This document shows, in pieces, positions 8,977-18,530 of a stretch of 64,000 nt of DNA. The translations under genes and the position numbers were made by a program. Each line of letters opens with the position of its first letter. The first letter of the stretch is position 1. Source of the DNA: Hanleya hanleyi (taxonomy: Eukaryota > Mollusca > Polyplacophora > Lepidopleurida > Hanleyidae); the NCBI GenBank assembly GCA_036873755.1, contig JAVTVY010025233.1, forward strand, positions 47,366-111,365. The letters are read 5' to 3'. The notes under the pieces were generated by a model, which saw only the letters and a program-made list of their open reading frames with translations, did no database searches and was not told the origin of the DNA.

Positions 8977-10033
8977 GTCGTTTCACCTGGTTGGCTGCGA
9001 CCCAGGAATTGAAGCCTTGCCATTTCACGAAATGAAACAGTTTCCCACGTCGACGTTCCGTTTTCAAAATCTGCTCCACCGTGTGGTAGTCTTGCTGTGT
9101 TTTTACCACAGGCTGTAATTCCGTATGGTAAAACGTCCCTAGCAACGGTTCCCCTTGAAGATCTTCCAGTTCATAGACTCGCTGCTGTCGGGGTAGGCGC
9201 CGCTTAATCAGGAAGTGCTCATCGCTCCAGTTGGGCAAGTAACTTTTCTCGAACTTGCCCTTGATTTTACTGATCCGTACAGGGTCCCCGACCTTGAACA
9301 CCGCCTTCGGTGCTCGTTGCGATGGCATGGGGTACAAGACACGCCGGGCTTGGGCTTCATTGCGTTGGATCACGGTAATGGGGGCTCTCTGTATACTCCG
9401 GTGATAGGCTCGATTGTAACCCCTTACAAGTTTCGGGAGAACATCGATGTACCGCCTTGTATTCTTATAGGTGAAATATTTATACATGCGGTCTTTGAAT
9501 GTCCTGTTGAACCTTTCTACCACGGAAGCCTTGGTCTCGTTGTACGTATGGAAGAAGAAGACCTTCTGTTTCTTGAGAAAGGCTTGGAACGGTCTGCTGA
9601 GGAATTCCGTGCCTTCGTCGGTTTGCAAATACAAAGGTTTGCGCCCGGTCTTGAAGATGTCTTTGAACGCCGCTATGAGATTCGCCCCAGTTTTCGTCTG
9701 GATGGGTACCACCCACGCATACTTCGATAGGATATCGATGCACGTCAAGATATATCGATTCCCATCGTTGTGTTTGGCAAAGGCACTCATATCGACCAAA
9801 TCCGCTTGCCACTGGGCATCTATTCCTCCCACGATGACCCGGTTCCGTAGAAAATGGCGACGGACAGCTCGATGTAAGGTATAGGTGTCTTGTTTTCTTA
9901 ACCAATGTCGGACTTGGGCACGTTGTATCCCCTGGGGTTTGGCCGCTCGATAAAGAGCCGACAATGCACTATAGGCCGCCGGACTGTCGGGACTGCAGTA
10001 TAAGTTATCCAACACCTTCTCCCAGCGCTTCAT
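8972..10033 (-). CDS. Retrovirus-like DDE integrase with C-terminal chromodomain (Maverick/Polinton)
   Basis: This is a 353-aa integrase that would insert the element into host DNA. A helical N-terminal part leads into the rve core, with catalytic Asp in WQADLVDM (residue 78), Asp in LQTDEGTEF (139) and Glu in VVERFNR (173). An SH3-like DNA-binding region follows around 245-310 (FKVGDPVRISKIKGKFEK). A chromodomain covers about 317-353 (VEQIL then HFVKWQGFNSWV), which in related elements targets insertion to modified histones. The catalytic triad is complete and the frame intact. The ATG at 10033 has a TATA box 37-44 bp upstream. Together with the polymerase, this defines the element as Maverick/Polinton. 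Confidence 0.93.
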   Translation of the reverse strand: MKRWEKVLDNLYCSPDSPAAYSALSALYRAAKPQGIQRAQVRHWLRKQDTYTLHRAVRRHFLRNRVIVGGIDAQWQADLVDMSAFAKHNDGNRYILTCIDILSKYAWVVPIQTKTGANLIAAFKDIFKTGRKPLYLQTDEGTEFLSRPFQAFLKKQKVFFFHTYNETKASVVERFNRTFKDRMYKYFTYKNTRRYIDVLPKLVRGYNRAYHRSIQRAPITVIQRNEAQARRVLYPMPSQRAPKAVFKVGDPVRISKIKGKFEKSYLPNWSDEHFLIKRRLPRQQRVYELEDLQGEPLLGTFYHTELQPVVKTQQDYHTVEQILKTERRRGKLFHFVKWQGFNSWVAANQVKRL

Positions 10034-10069
10034 GGTGACACAATGATGATGGACCCGGAGAGTATGGTT

Positions 10070-10077
10070 TATTTATA
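10070..10077 (-). promoter_or_regulatory. TATA box for the integrase gene
   Basis: TATAAATA on the minus strand ends 37 bp before the integrase ATG. It sits in the only short non-coding gap (10034-10085) between the integrase and the next gene. Confidence 0.55.
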
Positions 10078-10085
10078 ACAAGTTT

Positions 10086-10583
10086 CTACCACCGTTGTGT
10101 TGGTTGACTCAGTTCAGCCGGATAGTCTATAGCCTCGTCGTCTGGTTCATGACTAGACAGTTGTTCATTGGGTTCAGCCAGCGCGTCCTCAATAGCACGA
10201 GCCCACCCCAACTGGTCTGATGACCGCTCGTCCGGTGTAAACAGCTGGTCCACAATAGGCGCCACTTTCTCCAAGGCTGTCCACAGGTCAGGGTCTAGAG
10301 TGACGCTTTGCGTAGGATCGTGGTAACGCCCCACACGGGCAAAGAAGGGTCCACGGTGTACGTAGTTGGCGTTCTCGAGGTGGATGAGGTTTCCGTCGAG
10401 CTCACCGCTCAACACGCGTTTAAATTTGGTCCAACCATCACGGTGTAGGGTAACCGTAGTGGATGTGTACTCCGAATTCCACCCACAGGCATCCCGATCT
10501 TCCACGAGGGTGACTTTATCTTCATAGACGTGTAACCCCACCTGGGGTGTAAGGGACAGGATGGCTCGTAGGACGGGTGACAT
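10086..10583 (-). CDS. PC4-like (p15) single-stranded-DNA-binding protein homologue A, with two repeats
   Basis: The start was set at the ATG at 10583 because the open frame upstream has no earlier ATG and a TATA box lies at 10634-10641. The product is 165 aa. Two units end in a Trp-containing helix: TTVTLHRDGWTKFKRVL and SVTLDPDLWTALEKVAPIVD. The second is preceded by a strand pair of YVHRGPFFARV type. That pattern (basic beta strands, then 'xLxxxxWxxLxxxxPxID') is the signature of the PC4/p15 transcription-coactivator fold, which binds single-stranded DNA. The last 40 residues are acidic and polar. It shares clear sequence with the protein at 11078-11479. A role in replication or transcription is inference. 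Confidence 0.6.
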   Translation of the reverse strand: MSPVLRAILSLTPQVGLHVYEDKVTLVEDRDACGWNSEYTSTTVTLHRDGWTKFKRVLSGELDGNLIHLENANYVHRGPFFARVGRYHDPTQSVTLDPDLWTALEKVAPIVDQLFTPDERSSDQLGWARAIEDALAEPNEQLSSHEPDDEAIDYPAELSQPTQRW

Positions 10584-10633
10584 GCTTGACCCAATGACGA
10601 ACGGTGAATGACACACACTGTGTCTGACCCTCG

Positions 10634-10641
10634 TATTTATA
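10634..10641 (-). promoter_or_regulatory. TATA box for the PC4-like gene A
   Basis: TATAAATA on the minus strand ends 51 bp before the ATG at 10583. This supports that start over the non-ATG open frame extending to 10616. Confidence 0.5.
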
Positions 10642-10655
10642 GTCAGGTCCCACTG

Positions 10656-10949
10656 TCAATACCTCAGCGCCAGGGTCAATAGGGCGCAGCCTATTGTGAG
10701 GCCAACCAGCCGTCGCTGGTTCCGGCGTGAGCGCTCGTGGTACATAGCCCGAGCATCAAGGATGGCTGTCATAGTCCAGTAGTGGTGAGTGATGGCACAC
10801 CTCTCCATCGAGTGCACTCTGTCGAGGACCGCTTCGTGGTCGTCGCCATCTGCAAACATGGACCGAACCACTGCTCGGTAACCCGTGAGTGAACTCACCA
10901 CGGTCGCATGCTGTAAAATGCGAGTCGCATAGGGCTGGATCTCCGTCAT
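10656..10949 (-). CDS. Tail-anchored small protein, unknown function
   Basis: This is a 97-aa protein from the ATG at 10949. Most of it is polar and helical, then a basic patch (RSRRNQRR) is followed by a hydrophobic C-terminal segment (LVGLTIGCALLTLAL) with two residues after it. That is the layout of a tail-anchored membrane protein facing the cytosol. I do not recognise the family. It lies between the two PC4-like genes, which suggests the accessory end of the element. Bcl-2-like tail-anchored proteins exist in some adintoviruses, but I see no BH motif here, so I do not make that call. Confidence 0.5.
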   Translation of the reverse strand: MTEIQPYATRILQHATVVSSLTGYRAVVRSMFADGDDHEAVLDRVHSMERCAITHHYWTMTAILDARAMYHERSRRNQRRLVGLTIGCALLTLALRY

Positions 10950-11077
10950 GGCTCTGAAACCGTAGAAATGAAGGTGTAGGATCCCGAGGGACGTGTTTTT
11001 TAGACCAGGTCACACATGCGCGCCTAGCTGTCGGGTGTAGTCCGTGATACGTACTATTCTGATGGGTTATGTGGCTC

Positions 11078-11479
11078 CTATAGAGATAGTACTTCATCGA
11101 CCATGGGGAATACTTTTTCCAAGGCTGTCCATAGATCAGGGTCCAGAGTAAAACCACCTTGCTTGAGACAGAGGAGTCGAGCAAAATAGGGACCGCGGAA
11201 AATGTAGACGTCGTCACACAGGTGAATGCTATCACCGTCGAGGTCAGCCAATAACACCCGTTTCAAGGTAGTCCAGCCTTCCGGGGATAAAGAGACACGC
11301 GCTGGTTCAGACGTACACCAACACCTACTGTCGTCATCGATGAGCTCCACGCGTTTGGGATACAACAATAGGGTGCAGTCCGGTGTAAGAGTGCGGGTCT
11401 CCCTCACACGCTCGTCTTCAGGCAAGACTTCAACCGGAGGTACTGCTGGGTCCCAGGGAAAATCTTCTCCACGTCTCAT
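11078..11479 (-). CDS. PC4-like (p15) homologue B
   Basis: This is a 133-aa protein from the ATG at 11479. It aligns by eye with the protein at 10086-10583. Both share an RxLTP- or SLTP-type start, a 'SLSPEGWTTLKRVL' helix, LDGxxIHL, 'RGPYFARL' and the closing 'FTLDPDLWTALEKVFPMVD'. It therefore appears to be a tandem paralogue with the same two PC4-like units but a shorter C-terminus that stops just after the second Trp helix. It also has an extra acidic/Pro N-terminus. A TATA-type TATAAAA lies at 11606-11612, far enough away to allow a roughly 100-nt leader or a small intron. The frame is intact. Confidence 0.58.
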   Translation of the reverse strand: MRRGEDFPWDPAVPPVEVLPEDERVRETRTLTPDCTLLLYPKRVELIDDDSRCWCTSEPARVSLSPEGWTTLKRVLLADLDGDSIHLCDDVYIFRGPYFARLLCLKQGGFTLDPDLWTALEKVFPMVDEVLSL

Positions 11480-11489
11480 GCTTTCGTCT

Positions 11490-11580
11490 AATACAAGCTG
11501 GTAGGCAAGCAGGCTGGCAGGCTAGAGGTCAGGCAGGTAGGCTAGTGGTCAGGTCAGTCAGGCAGGTAGTGCAATGAATA
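11490..11580. repeat. Short degenerate repeat of aggcaggtag type in the leader of gene B
   Basis: The stretch is built from variants of 'caggcaggtaggctagtggtc'-like words (quoted part is one local form) with a period of about 10-20 bases. On the minus strand it reads as CTAG/CCTGCC-rich sequence, which could contain splice-acceptor-like sites, but nothing decides this. Confidence 0.45.
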
Positions 11581-11605
11581 CACCCCACCCCTAAAAATCA
11601 CCTCC

Positions 11606-11612
11606 TTTTATA
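11606..11612 (-). promoter_or_regulatory. TATA box for PC4-like gene B
   Basis: TATAAAA in the context gTATAAAAGGAGG lies on the minus strand about 127 bp before the ATG. It sits immediately beside the minisatellite of YY1-like units. Confidence 0.45.
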
Positions 11613-11624
11613 CGTTTTTCTACA

Positions 11625-12015
11625 GTCCGCCATCTTGGTCCCACTCCCACAGCCGCCATCTTGGTCCCACTCCCACATCAGCCGCCATCTTGGTCCCACT
11701 CCCACATACGCCGCCATCTTGGTACCATTCCCACATCAGCCGCCATCTTGGTCCCACTCCCACATCAGCCGCCATTTTGGTCCCACTCCCACATAAGCCG
11801 CCATCTTGGTCCCACTCCCACATCAGCTGCCATCTTGGTCCCACTCCCACATCAGCCGCCATCTTGGTCCCACTCCCACAGCCGCCATCTTGGTCCCACT
11901 CCCACATCAGCCGCCATCTTGGTCCCACTCCCACAGCCGCCATCTTGGTCCCACTCTCACAGCCGCCATCTTGGTTCCACTCCCACAGCCGCCATTTTGG
12001 TCCCACTCCCACACC
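11625..12015. repeat. Minisatellite of about 14 units (29 or 26 bp), each with a YY1-type GCCGCCATCTTGG core
   Basis: Units read GCCGCCATCTTGGTCCCACT then CCCACATCA; a shorter 26-bp form lacks ATC. Starts are near 11627, 11651, 11678, 11709, 11738, 11767, 11796, 11825, 11854, 11880, 11906, 11935, 11961 and 11987. Long open frames across it on both strands are a by-product of the repeat. It lies at the right side of the Maverick, probably in or next to its terminal inverted repeat. The matching left terminus is outside the window, so the exact element end cannot be set. Confidence 0.9.
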
Positions 12016-12960
12016 AACACTTGCACTCAGTGACCCTGTGATGTCATGGGAAACCCCCACAGACAGGTCAATACATGTTCACAGGTCAAAACAACGCCCC
12101 CTGTCGGATGCAAGAGTTACCTCCCCCGGCAAAATATGCGCTGTAATCACCTTTATATACTACTAACACCTATAGGGTATCTCTATTATTATTATATGTC
12201 TTATAGGGCTTTTTGAGGTTAATGTGAGGGTTTTTTCTCCCCGTGACCCCCCCCCCCTCCCCCCACCGCCTCGTTTCCTCCCCTGCATCCAAAGTGTACA
12301 GATGGCGCCACCATAGGAAGTTGTGACGTAATTTTTACATCCGGGGAGAATATTACCCAAATCGGGTAATTTACACTACTGGGGTGCGCGCGGTGTATTT
12401 GGGCGATTGAGTGACCATTCTTCGTCCGAATGCGACGTGTTAGATGTCATCTTGAAGGTCTCGTGGCGACGACATCAGTAGGACCTTCGCATATCATTAA
12501 ATCGCATGACCGAAAGTGACCTTTGATCCTGCGCATAACCACCACCCGACAAAGGAAACTGCACTGCGCAGGGTCGAAGGTTACTCTTAGTCGTGATTTA
12601 ATGATATTCAAAGATCAAAGTTTAATTTGACATTTTTCCATATATCTTCACGCAAGTGTTGGACATGTTGGGGCAATGAACAAGTCTGAAATTGTCGGAG
12701 ACTGTTTTAGAATTTTCCATGACGTTATCAATTCTTGACAGAAGTCTCAACATCTTTTGAGAAATTCCGATATGTCATAAAAGTTTTATAAGGCGATGAA
12801 CGCGTTGGGAGCTATGCGGTATACATACACTCATTATTATTGCATAGCTATACGGTATACACACTTAACCATTATAATACGGTATACATCTATAGCCATT
12901 ACACTTAATATTTCAGATCTCACTTTTCGAACACTAGCTCTATACCTTCTCTGAAAAGAA
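12016..12960. other. Flank of the Maverick; no gene seen, one small hairpin
   Basis: The stretch contains C-tracts at about 12247-12265 and a hairpin at about 12491-12610. In the hairpin, 'atatcattaaatc' opens the left arm and its complement closes the right, with the arms matching imperfectly over about 45 bases around 'ctgcgca'. The sequence 'cggtatacat' recurs three times near 12820-12890. GC content falls after about 12.6 kb. The right end of the Maverick probably lies somewhere between 12.0 and 12.4 kb. Confidence 0.45.
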
Positions 12961-13317
12961 GAAGGTAAGTGCCCCTAAATATTTTCGCCATCCTTGAGTC
13001 TAGACAACTGAAACTTACAATTCTATATCTTTGGGTCAATCGCTACACGAAAATGTAAAAAATCCATAATGGCCGCCATGATGACGTCCCATCGAATAAA
13101 ATAGGTTTTACGCACCTTTCCATGTAGAAAAGCAAAACTTTTGAGGATGTATGACGAAAATAACACGTTTCTGGTCCACATGATCGCCATGGGAGGGTCC
13201 TGCAAATACGCTTAAAATGAACTACAAAGTACCGGAGTTTCAGCTCTCAATTTTTTGTCGTTCCGGAGATAGGAAAAATCAACAACATAGAGGGGGAGGA
13301 CACCAGGTCAGGACAGG
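12961..13317 (-). mobile_element. Diverged, truncated copy of the TTAA/piggyBac-type MITE found at 46829-47411
   Basis: The right tip reads 'ccaggtcaggacagg' followed by TTAA at 13318-13321, close to the tip of the 46.8 kb MITE. Inside, the 'aaaatccataatggccgccatgatgacg' region (about 13057-13084) matches the reverse complement of about 47230-47260, and 'gtgcccct' near 12969 matches the other subterminal part. The left tip is missing or unrecognisable. Confidence 0.6.
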
Positions 13318-13632
13318 TTAAATGTATTTCGGTTGGTTTAGCCATTTTCTATTGGTGAATAGTTATCAATTTGTTTGAAGGCTATGCACCCTAGGGGCAT
13401 TTGATTTAACCATTCGGGTAGGATTTCCAAATCGCGACTCATGGTTAGTTGAATTTCAAAAATATTTACGGACGAATGATGCGTGGACGAGTTAATATCA
13501 CAATTTTTTTTGTGATACTGATTATTTTTCCAGCTATGTCTTCGATATTTCCAGACGGAATCCCAACTGCTACAATCTGGGAGATACCACTAATGTAACT
13601 TTGGAGACATTCCAGTACAGCACTCTCCATAC

Positions 13633-14015
13633 TACGGAGCCGTAAAAGGGGCATAGAAATTATGTTTTTCAACCCCTGAAAAGTGTTATTATAACGACTT
13701 AAAAAAAAATGGGGGCTGAATTTTTTTTTCTTCTTATTAAGTCGTTATAACGACTTAAAAAAAAATGGGGGCTGAATTTTTTTTTCTTCTTATTAAGTCG
13801 TTATAACGACTTAATAAAAAAAAAAGATAGGGGCTATTCTTTTTTTTATGTCGTTATAACGACTTAATTGACCAAAGAAATTGCAGCATTAAGTCGTTAT
13901 AACGACTGATTAAGTCGTTATAACGACTTAATTGACCAATGAAATTCTGTCTTACTTCTGCAGCTTTTATTTTGTAAACTGACAACTCCCCGGTGAAACA
14001 GCGTTTAGATAGGCA
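13633..14015 (+). repeat. Left terminal inverted repeat of the 5.8 kb element
   Basis: It contains at least five 'gtcgttataacgac' palindromes (13690-13930), a tandem 59-bp duplication at about 13690-13806, and a unique-looking inner part ending 'ccccggtgaaacagcgttta' that matches the inverted right repeat. Confidence 0.8.
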
Positions 14016-14489
14016 CTATCAAGGGCAGATCTACGAAGGGTGGGGTTCAGGGGGTCCCCCGCATTAGACCTGTGAAAAAATGAGAGAGAGATCAGCGAAC
14101 CCTGGAATTTCACGTAGAAATAATATCTTGAAATTATATGTAAAATAAACGAATGTGGATTATGTAATCAGAGTATCTATTGATATATTAAACAGACATC
14201 TATTTATGTGGTTTGTGAGCGTACTATATTTCGATGTTGAATATGCAAACATTATGGCTACGAGCGCTCCACGTGTGAAGTGTTAGTCCTGATTTGTATG
14301 TGTTTTACCAGAATGTCAAATGGGGCATAAGGTCTGATACTTTTCAATATCGATGCGTGCTTATGCGAAACAAAAGTGAAAGTTAATCTACATACATTAT
14401 GTTCGATTTATTTTGTTTTGGTGCATTTTGACTGTATATTTTCTGTTTGTTTTGAATGAACATTATAGTACAGAAGCCAGGACCGGCTC

Positions 14490-15663
14490 GAAATGGTTTC
14501 GTGCAACACCAGCTACACAGTTGGTTTGTCACTTCAGGCTGTTTGGGGAATGTCTCTGGAATATTTCTAGCCATGATGCACAGTTGATTTTGGCAGCAAC
14601 AATAAATGGCGGCCTATTGTCTATAGGGGGAGTGGCGTATGAAGCACAAATCTGTAAAATCTGCAGAATTGTTTTTCTCAGCTTCCACAGCCACGATTTC
14701 TCGCCAGTTATTATTTACAGGAGACAGGTTTTCACATTGCTGCTTAGTAGCAAGTTCAATTTTATCTATATATAATGCTATGTCATGAAATAAAACACAA
14801 AATTGAATGCTTGTTCTTTTTGTTTTCTGTTTCGAATGTAATTGTCCAATAATGTCTTTGAATGGACCATCTGGTTGCCAGTGCAGTTAGAGCAGTAAAT
14901 GTCATCTATCTACTATTAAAAAGAAACAAATAGAGTTGACATTCCTCGAGTTAAACCAAAAATGAGGGCTTTTACCTTCCCCTACCCCCAAGTCACAAAA
15001 GTCTAGTAATCTCACGAAAACTACCTCTCAAGGTCATCTGTCTACATATAATAATTAGTCATACACTCAAAATATTAATACAGTGATGACAATGTCTTTA
15101 CAATGTCTGTCTGGATCTATCAACACACTAAACAGTCGTTTCTAAGGAGTTTAATCAGTCTGCCTTGATCTGTCTGAATGCACACCCATGGTATTTCGTT
15201 ACGCAGGCACAATATAGGTGGTTCGTTATAATGCAGATGCCGTATCCCAACATGCTGTCAGCTCAACCAATCCAACTGGAGCAGGGTCTTTAGACATCAA
15301 GGAGGGTTGGAGAGTTCCATCCTTGATGGCCCATCCATTCCCATCTGGCTCTGGTAACCCACTCTGGTGGTTGGCGAGCAGTGACGCCTTCCACGCCTTG
15401 TACTTGTAACTAGCTCGATGGATGTGCAGACGGGTGCTGTCAGAAGTTGATGGGATGCATTCACTCTTCTACAGGCAGGACATCCAATATCTGACTTCGT
15501 CTGCTGTGTCACCAGACCCCTGAGCTGTTGAGTAGAGGGAGCATACAAACCACTCGCTTTCAAGGATCGTGTCATCTCTCGGTTCGATGATATCCCCTAG
15601 CGGAGACACTCGCTTTTGTAGGTCTTCATGTTTCTGGAGTTTCCCCAAAGCAATTTTCTTCCA
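14490..15663 (+). repeat. Left arm of a large internal palindrome
   Basis: This arm is an inverted copy of 15717-17005. Landmarks in order from the centre outward are: the LQKxxxLGDII coding remnant; a Cys-containing RRVNA.HQLLTAPVC block; 'cctctcaaggtcatctgtct' near 15025, matching its complement near 16455; and a shared segment encoding EVTNQLCS on the opposite strand at the outer end. The arms differ by scattered substitutions and small indels. Confidence 0.8.
15297..15663 (-). pseudogene. Remnant of a TGCD/CXC-type transposon protein (left-arm copy)
   Basis: Minus-strand frames encode pieces such as ALGKLQKHEDLQKRVSPLGD and RRVNASHQLLTAPVC that match the plus-strand frame of the right arm. 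Frames are broken several times. It is the inverted duplicate of the next entry, cut just before the TxCD motif. Confidence 0.65.
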
Positions 15664-16289
15664 TCCTTGCATGCTCTTACAGAATGTGATTCGGCGACTG
15701 CCTTCAGTGGCATCGGGAAGAAAACTGCCTTGATGAAACTCCAGAAAAATGGAGACCTACAAAAGCAAGTGTTCCAGCTAGGAGATATCATCCCACCGAC
15801 AGAGGACATCATCCTACACGCGAGCGAATTGTATGTTCCCTCTACACAACAGCTCGGGGAGCTGGTGATACAGCAGACGAAGTCAGGTATTGGATGTTCT
15901 GCCAGAAAATGCAGAAGAGTGAATGCCTTACACCAACTTCTGACAGCACCCGTCTGCACATTCATCGAGCTACCTACCAGTCCTTTATCTGGAAGGCGTC
16001 ACTGTTCGCCAGCCAAGGGTTATCAGAGCCAGATGGTAATGGATGGGCCACCAAGGATGGAACTCTCCAACTTACCCTAATGTCTAAAGACCCTGCTCCA
16101 GTTGGATTGCTTGAGCTGACAGCATGTTGGGGTACGGCATCTGCTTGCCAACGCAGCCACATATGTGCCTGCAAAAGCAACGATATGCCATGTACAGAAG
16201 CCTGCAATTGCATGGGAGGCGAGACATGCAGAAAACCAAACAAAGTTCCATCAAGCGACACGGAAGACGATGATGATGATGATGATTAA
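15649..16289 (+). pseudogene. Remnant of a TGCD/CXC-type transposon protein (right-arm copy)
   Basis: The reading starts with LHALTECDSATAFSGIGKK, a degenerate form of the LHAxTGCDxTSAFxGxGKK motif common in uncharacterised transposon-derived proteins of cnidarians and molluscs. It continues through LQKNGDLQKQVFQLGD and a WTS-type C-terminal part into a cysteine cluster (C.RSHICACKSNDMPCTEAC, about 16150-16210) resembling a tesmin/TSO1-like CXC zinc motif, and ends in an Asp-rich tail. At least two frame changes are needed to read the whole. The E in place of the motif Gly and the frame breaks suggest decay. The catalytic function of this family is not known to me. Confidence 0.6.
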
Positions 16290-17005
16290 TGACATCTTGG
16301 TGATTTCGCTCCATTCGGACTGGATAGTTCATAGGCAGACTGATCAAACTCCTGAGAAACGACTGCTTAGTGTTGATAGATCTAGACAGACATTGTAAAA
16401 ATATTGTCATCACTGTAAATTAATATTGAGTGTATGACTGTAATTACTATATGTAGACAGATGACCTTGAGAGGCAGTTTTCCTGAGATTACTGGACTTT
16501 TGTGACTTGGGGGTAGGGGAAGGTAAATGCCTTTATTTTTGGTTTAACTCGAGGAATGCCAACCCCGTTTGTTGTTTTTTGAATAGTAGATGGATGACAT
16601 TAATTGCTCTAACTGCATTGGCAACCTGGTGGTCCATTCAAAGACATTATTGCACAATTACATTCGAAACAGAAACAAAAACAACATTCCATGCAATTTT
16701 GTGTTCTATTTCATGACATAGCATTCTATGCAGATAAAACTGAACTTGCTAAGCAGCAATGCAAAGACCTGTCTCCTGTCAATAATAACTGGCGAGAAAT
16801 CGTGGCAGTAGGAGCTGAGAAAAACAATTCTGCAGATTTTACAGATTTGTGCTTTATACGCCCCCCTGATAGAAAATAGGCCACCATTTATTGTTGCTGC
16901 CAAAAATCAACTGTACATCATGGCTAGGAATGTTGAAGAGATATCCTTCAAGCAGCCTGAAGTGACAAACCAGCTGTGTAGTGGGTGTTGCACGAAACCA
17001 TATTC
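15717..17005 (-). repeat. Right arm of the large internal palindrome
   Basis: It is the inverted partner of 14490-15663 across a spacer of about 53 bases (15664-15716). It is slightly longer because it keeps the Cys-rich coding block at about 16130-16240. Confidence 0.8.
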
Positions 17006-18023
17006 TAGGCCTCTTCTGAAAATTGGCTCCAGGACTATTAAACCGTTGCTCGATCTGGAGCTCAGTTCCCATTCTCATGTTTTTGATTGCATGGATCTCT
17101 CCATTTTTCATGACTGGATGTAAAACTCCATAAGTTCAGTCTTGTTCAATCTATGAACGGCTCTCCCAGAAAGTGTCGAATTTACGCATGCAAACGCTGT
17201 GTTGTGGTGCATTATGATAGTAGGATTACGGCACTTGTATCACATGTGTTATTCTCTGCGAAAAATCATCAAAACTATATTCCAGTGTTTAGCCCCTCAA
17301 TCCATCCCACCCCTCTCTCCCGGCTCCGCCCATTTGCGTAGACTTCGCCATCCATAAGATGGCTTGCGAATCGTGAGTCTCCATTATTGCGGAGCGATAT
17401 CCGGTATATTACGGGATTCTATTCGGCCTTCATCCGGCAGAGAACAGACTCGTGAAATCTGATAAATTACATGTTTTCAAACCACTTGGGAAACAGATAT
17501 AGGCTAGGCTTACAAAATATATAGGTATAAATAACTTTCGTATCACCCAAGAGGTGTGGTAGATCTGTAATTTCCAACAAGTAGGGCATCACATGATTCG
17601 AAACTGGCGAGTTACGTTGGGGTTACGTCGGTAGACTTTAGCTGACTGGCTGACGAAGTCACGTGGTATTGATTTCTGGAAATTCCCTCTCGCACATGCC
17701 GAAAGTAGGCTGTAAATGGATACACACGATCCCAGGGTCAGTCTTACCGCGTATAGATGACCAAAATGGTTACAGGTTGGGCTCCGCCGTGCCTGAATAG
17801 CTGTTAGTAAAATCCGTCTGCATTTCACATTTTTTCGCTTGGCTGTTTAGGAGTGGACTACAGCTACCTATACAATTATCAGCATGTCTGACCCATTTTT
17901 AATTCTTTGAAGTGAGCTGCCATACCGCTCGAGCCAACGCTACAAGCTCCTCAGTTATCTGTAATGGAGGGTGTCGAGCAAAACAATTTTGGCGATATTA
18001 TCGGACCAACACAGAGAAGCCAT

Positions 18024-18470
18024 GTACAGACCTTTTGGTCTTTGATATATGTTGGCACTTGTGGGAAGTTGATGCTGGGTCGACATCGGGCCTTACAGAC
18101 TAGTCTTTTGTGTTAAATGCCGTCATTTACATCTGACGACGATACAGCTCACCAATTACCAATGTACGAGTTGTCACAGCGAAACAGCTCATCAATTACC
18201 AGTATACGAGTTGTCAGAGCATTTCCATCATAGCTCTAGATTTGTATCTAATACCGCTTATGCCGATGCTAGGGGCCGTGTGGTCATATCATCCAAGTTG
18301 CCACATGAACAGGTACAATAAAAGCGTACCTGAGATACAAGACATATCACGCATCGTTAGATTCTTGGTATGTGCTTTAGAATAGGTTAACCAGAAGACT
18401 ATTCTGTGAAGTCATGTGACGCAGTCAGTATGTCGGCACCTCTTCCCACTTCCCTTATATGTGTTGTAAT
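18024..18470 (+). repeat. Direct repeat of about 447 bp, copy 1
   Basis: It begins 'gtacagaccttttggtcttt' and ends 'ttatatgtgttgtaat'. Copy 2 starts 507 bases later. Only scattered differences are seen (for example 'caattacc' versus 'caatctcc'). Confidence 0.85.
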
Positions 18471-18530
18471 TTTTTCCTGTATATGGCGAGATTCTGCTGG
18501 TGGACGTTTCGTCCCCGAGGCCCGCCCCCT

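Noticed and set aside
10656..10949. Bcl-2-like apoptosis inhibitor
   Set aside because: Only the tail-anchor layout fits; no BH motif is visible.
1..12020. Exact Maverick termini
   Set aside because: The left terminus is outside the window and no matching inverted repeat can be seen, so the right end between about 12.0 and 12.4 kb cannot be fixed.
11620..12166. Overlapping His/Pro/Ser-rich and Trp/Gly-rich frames
   Set aside because: They are translations of the 26/29-bp minisatellite.
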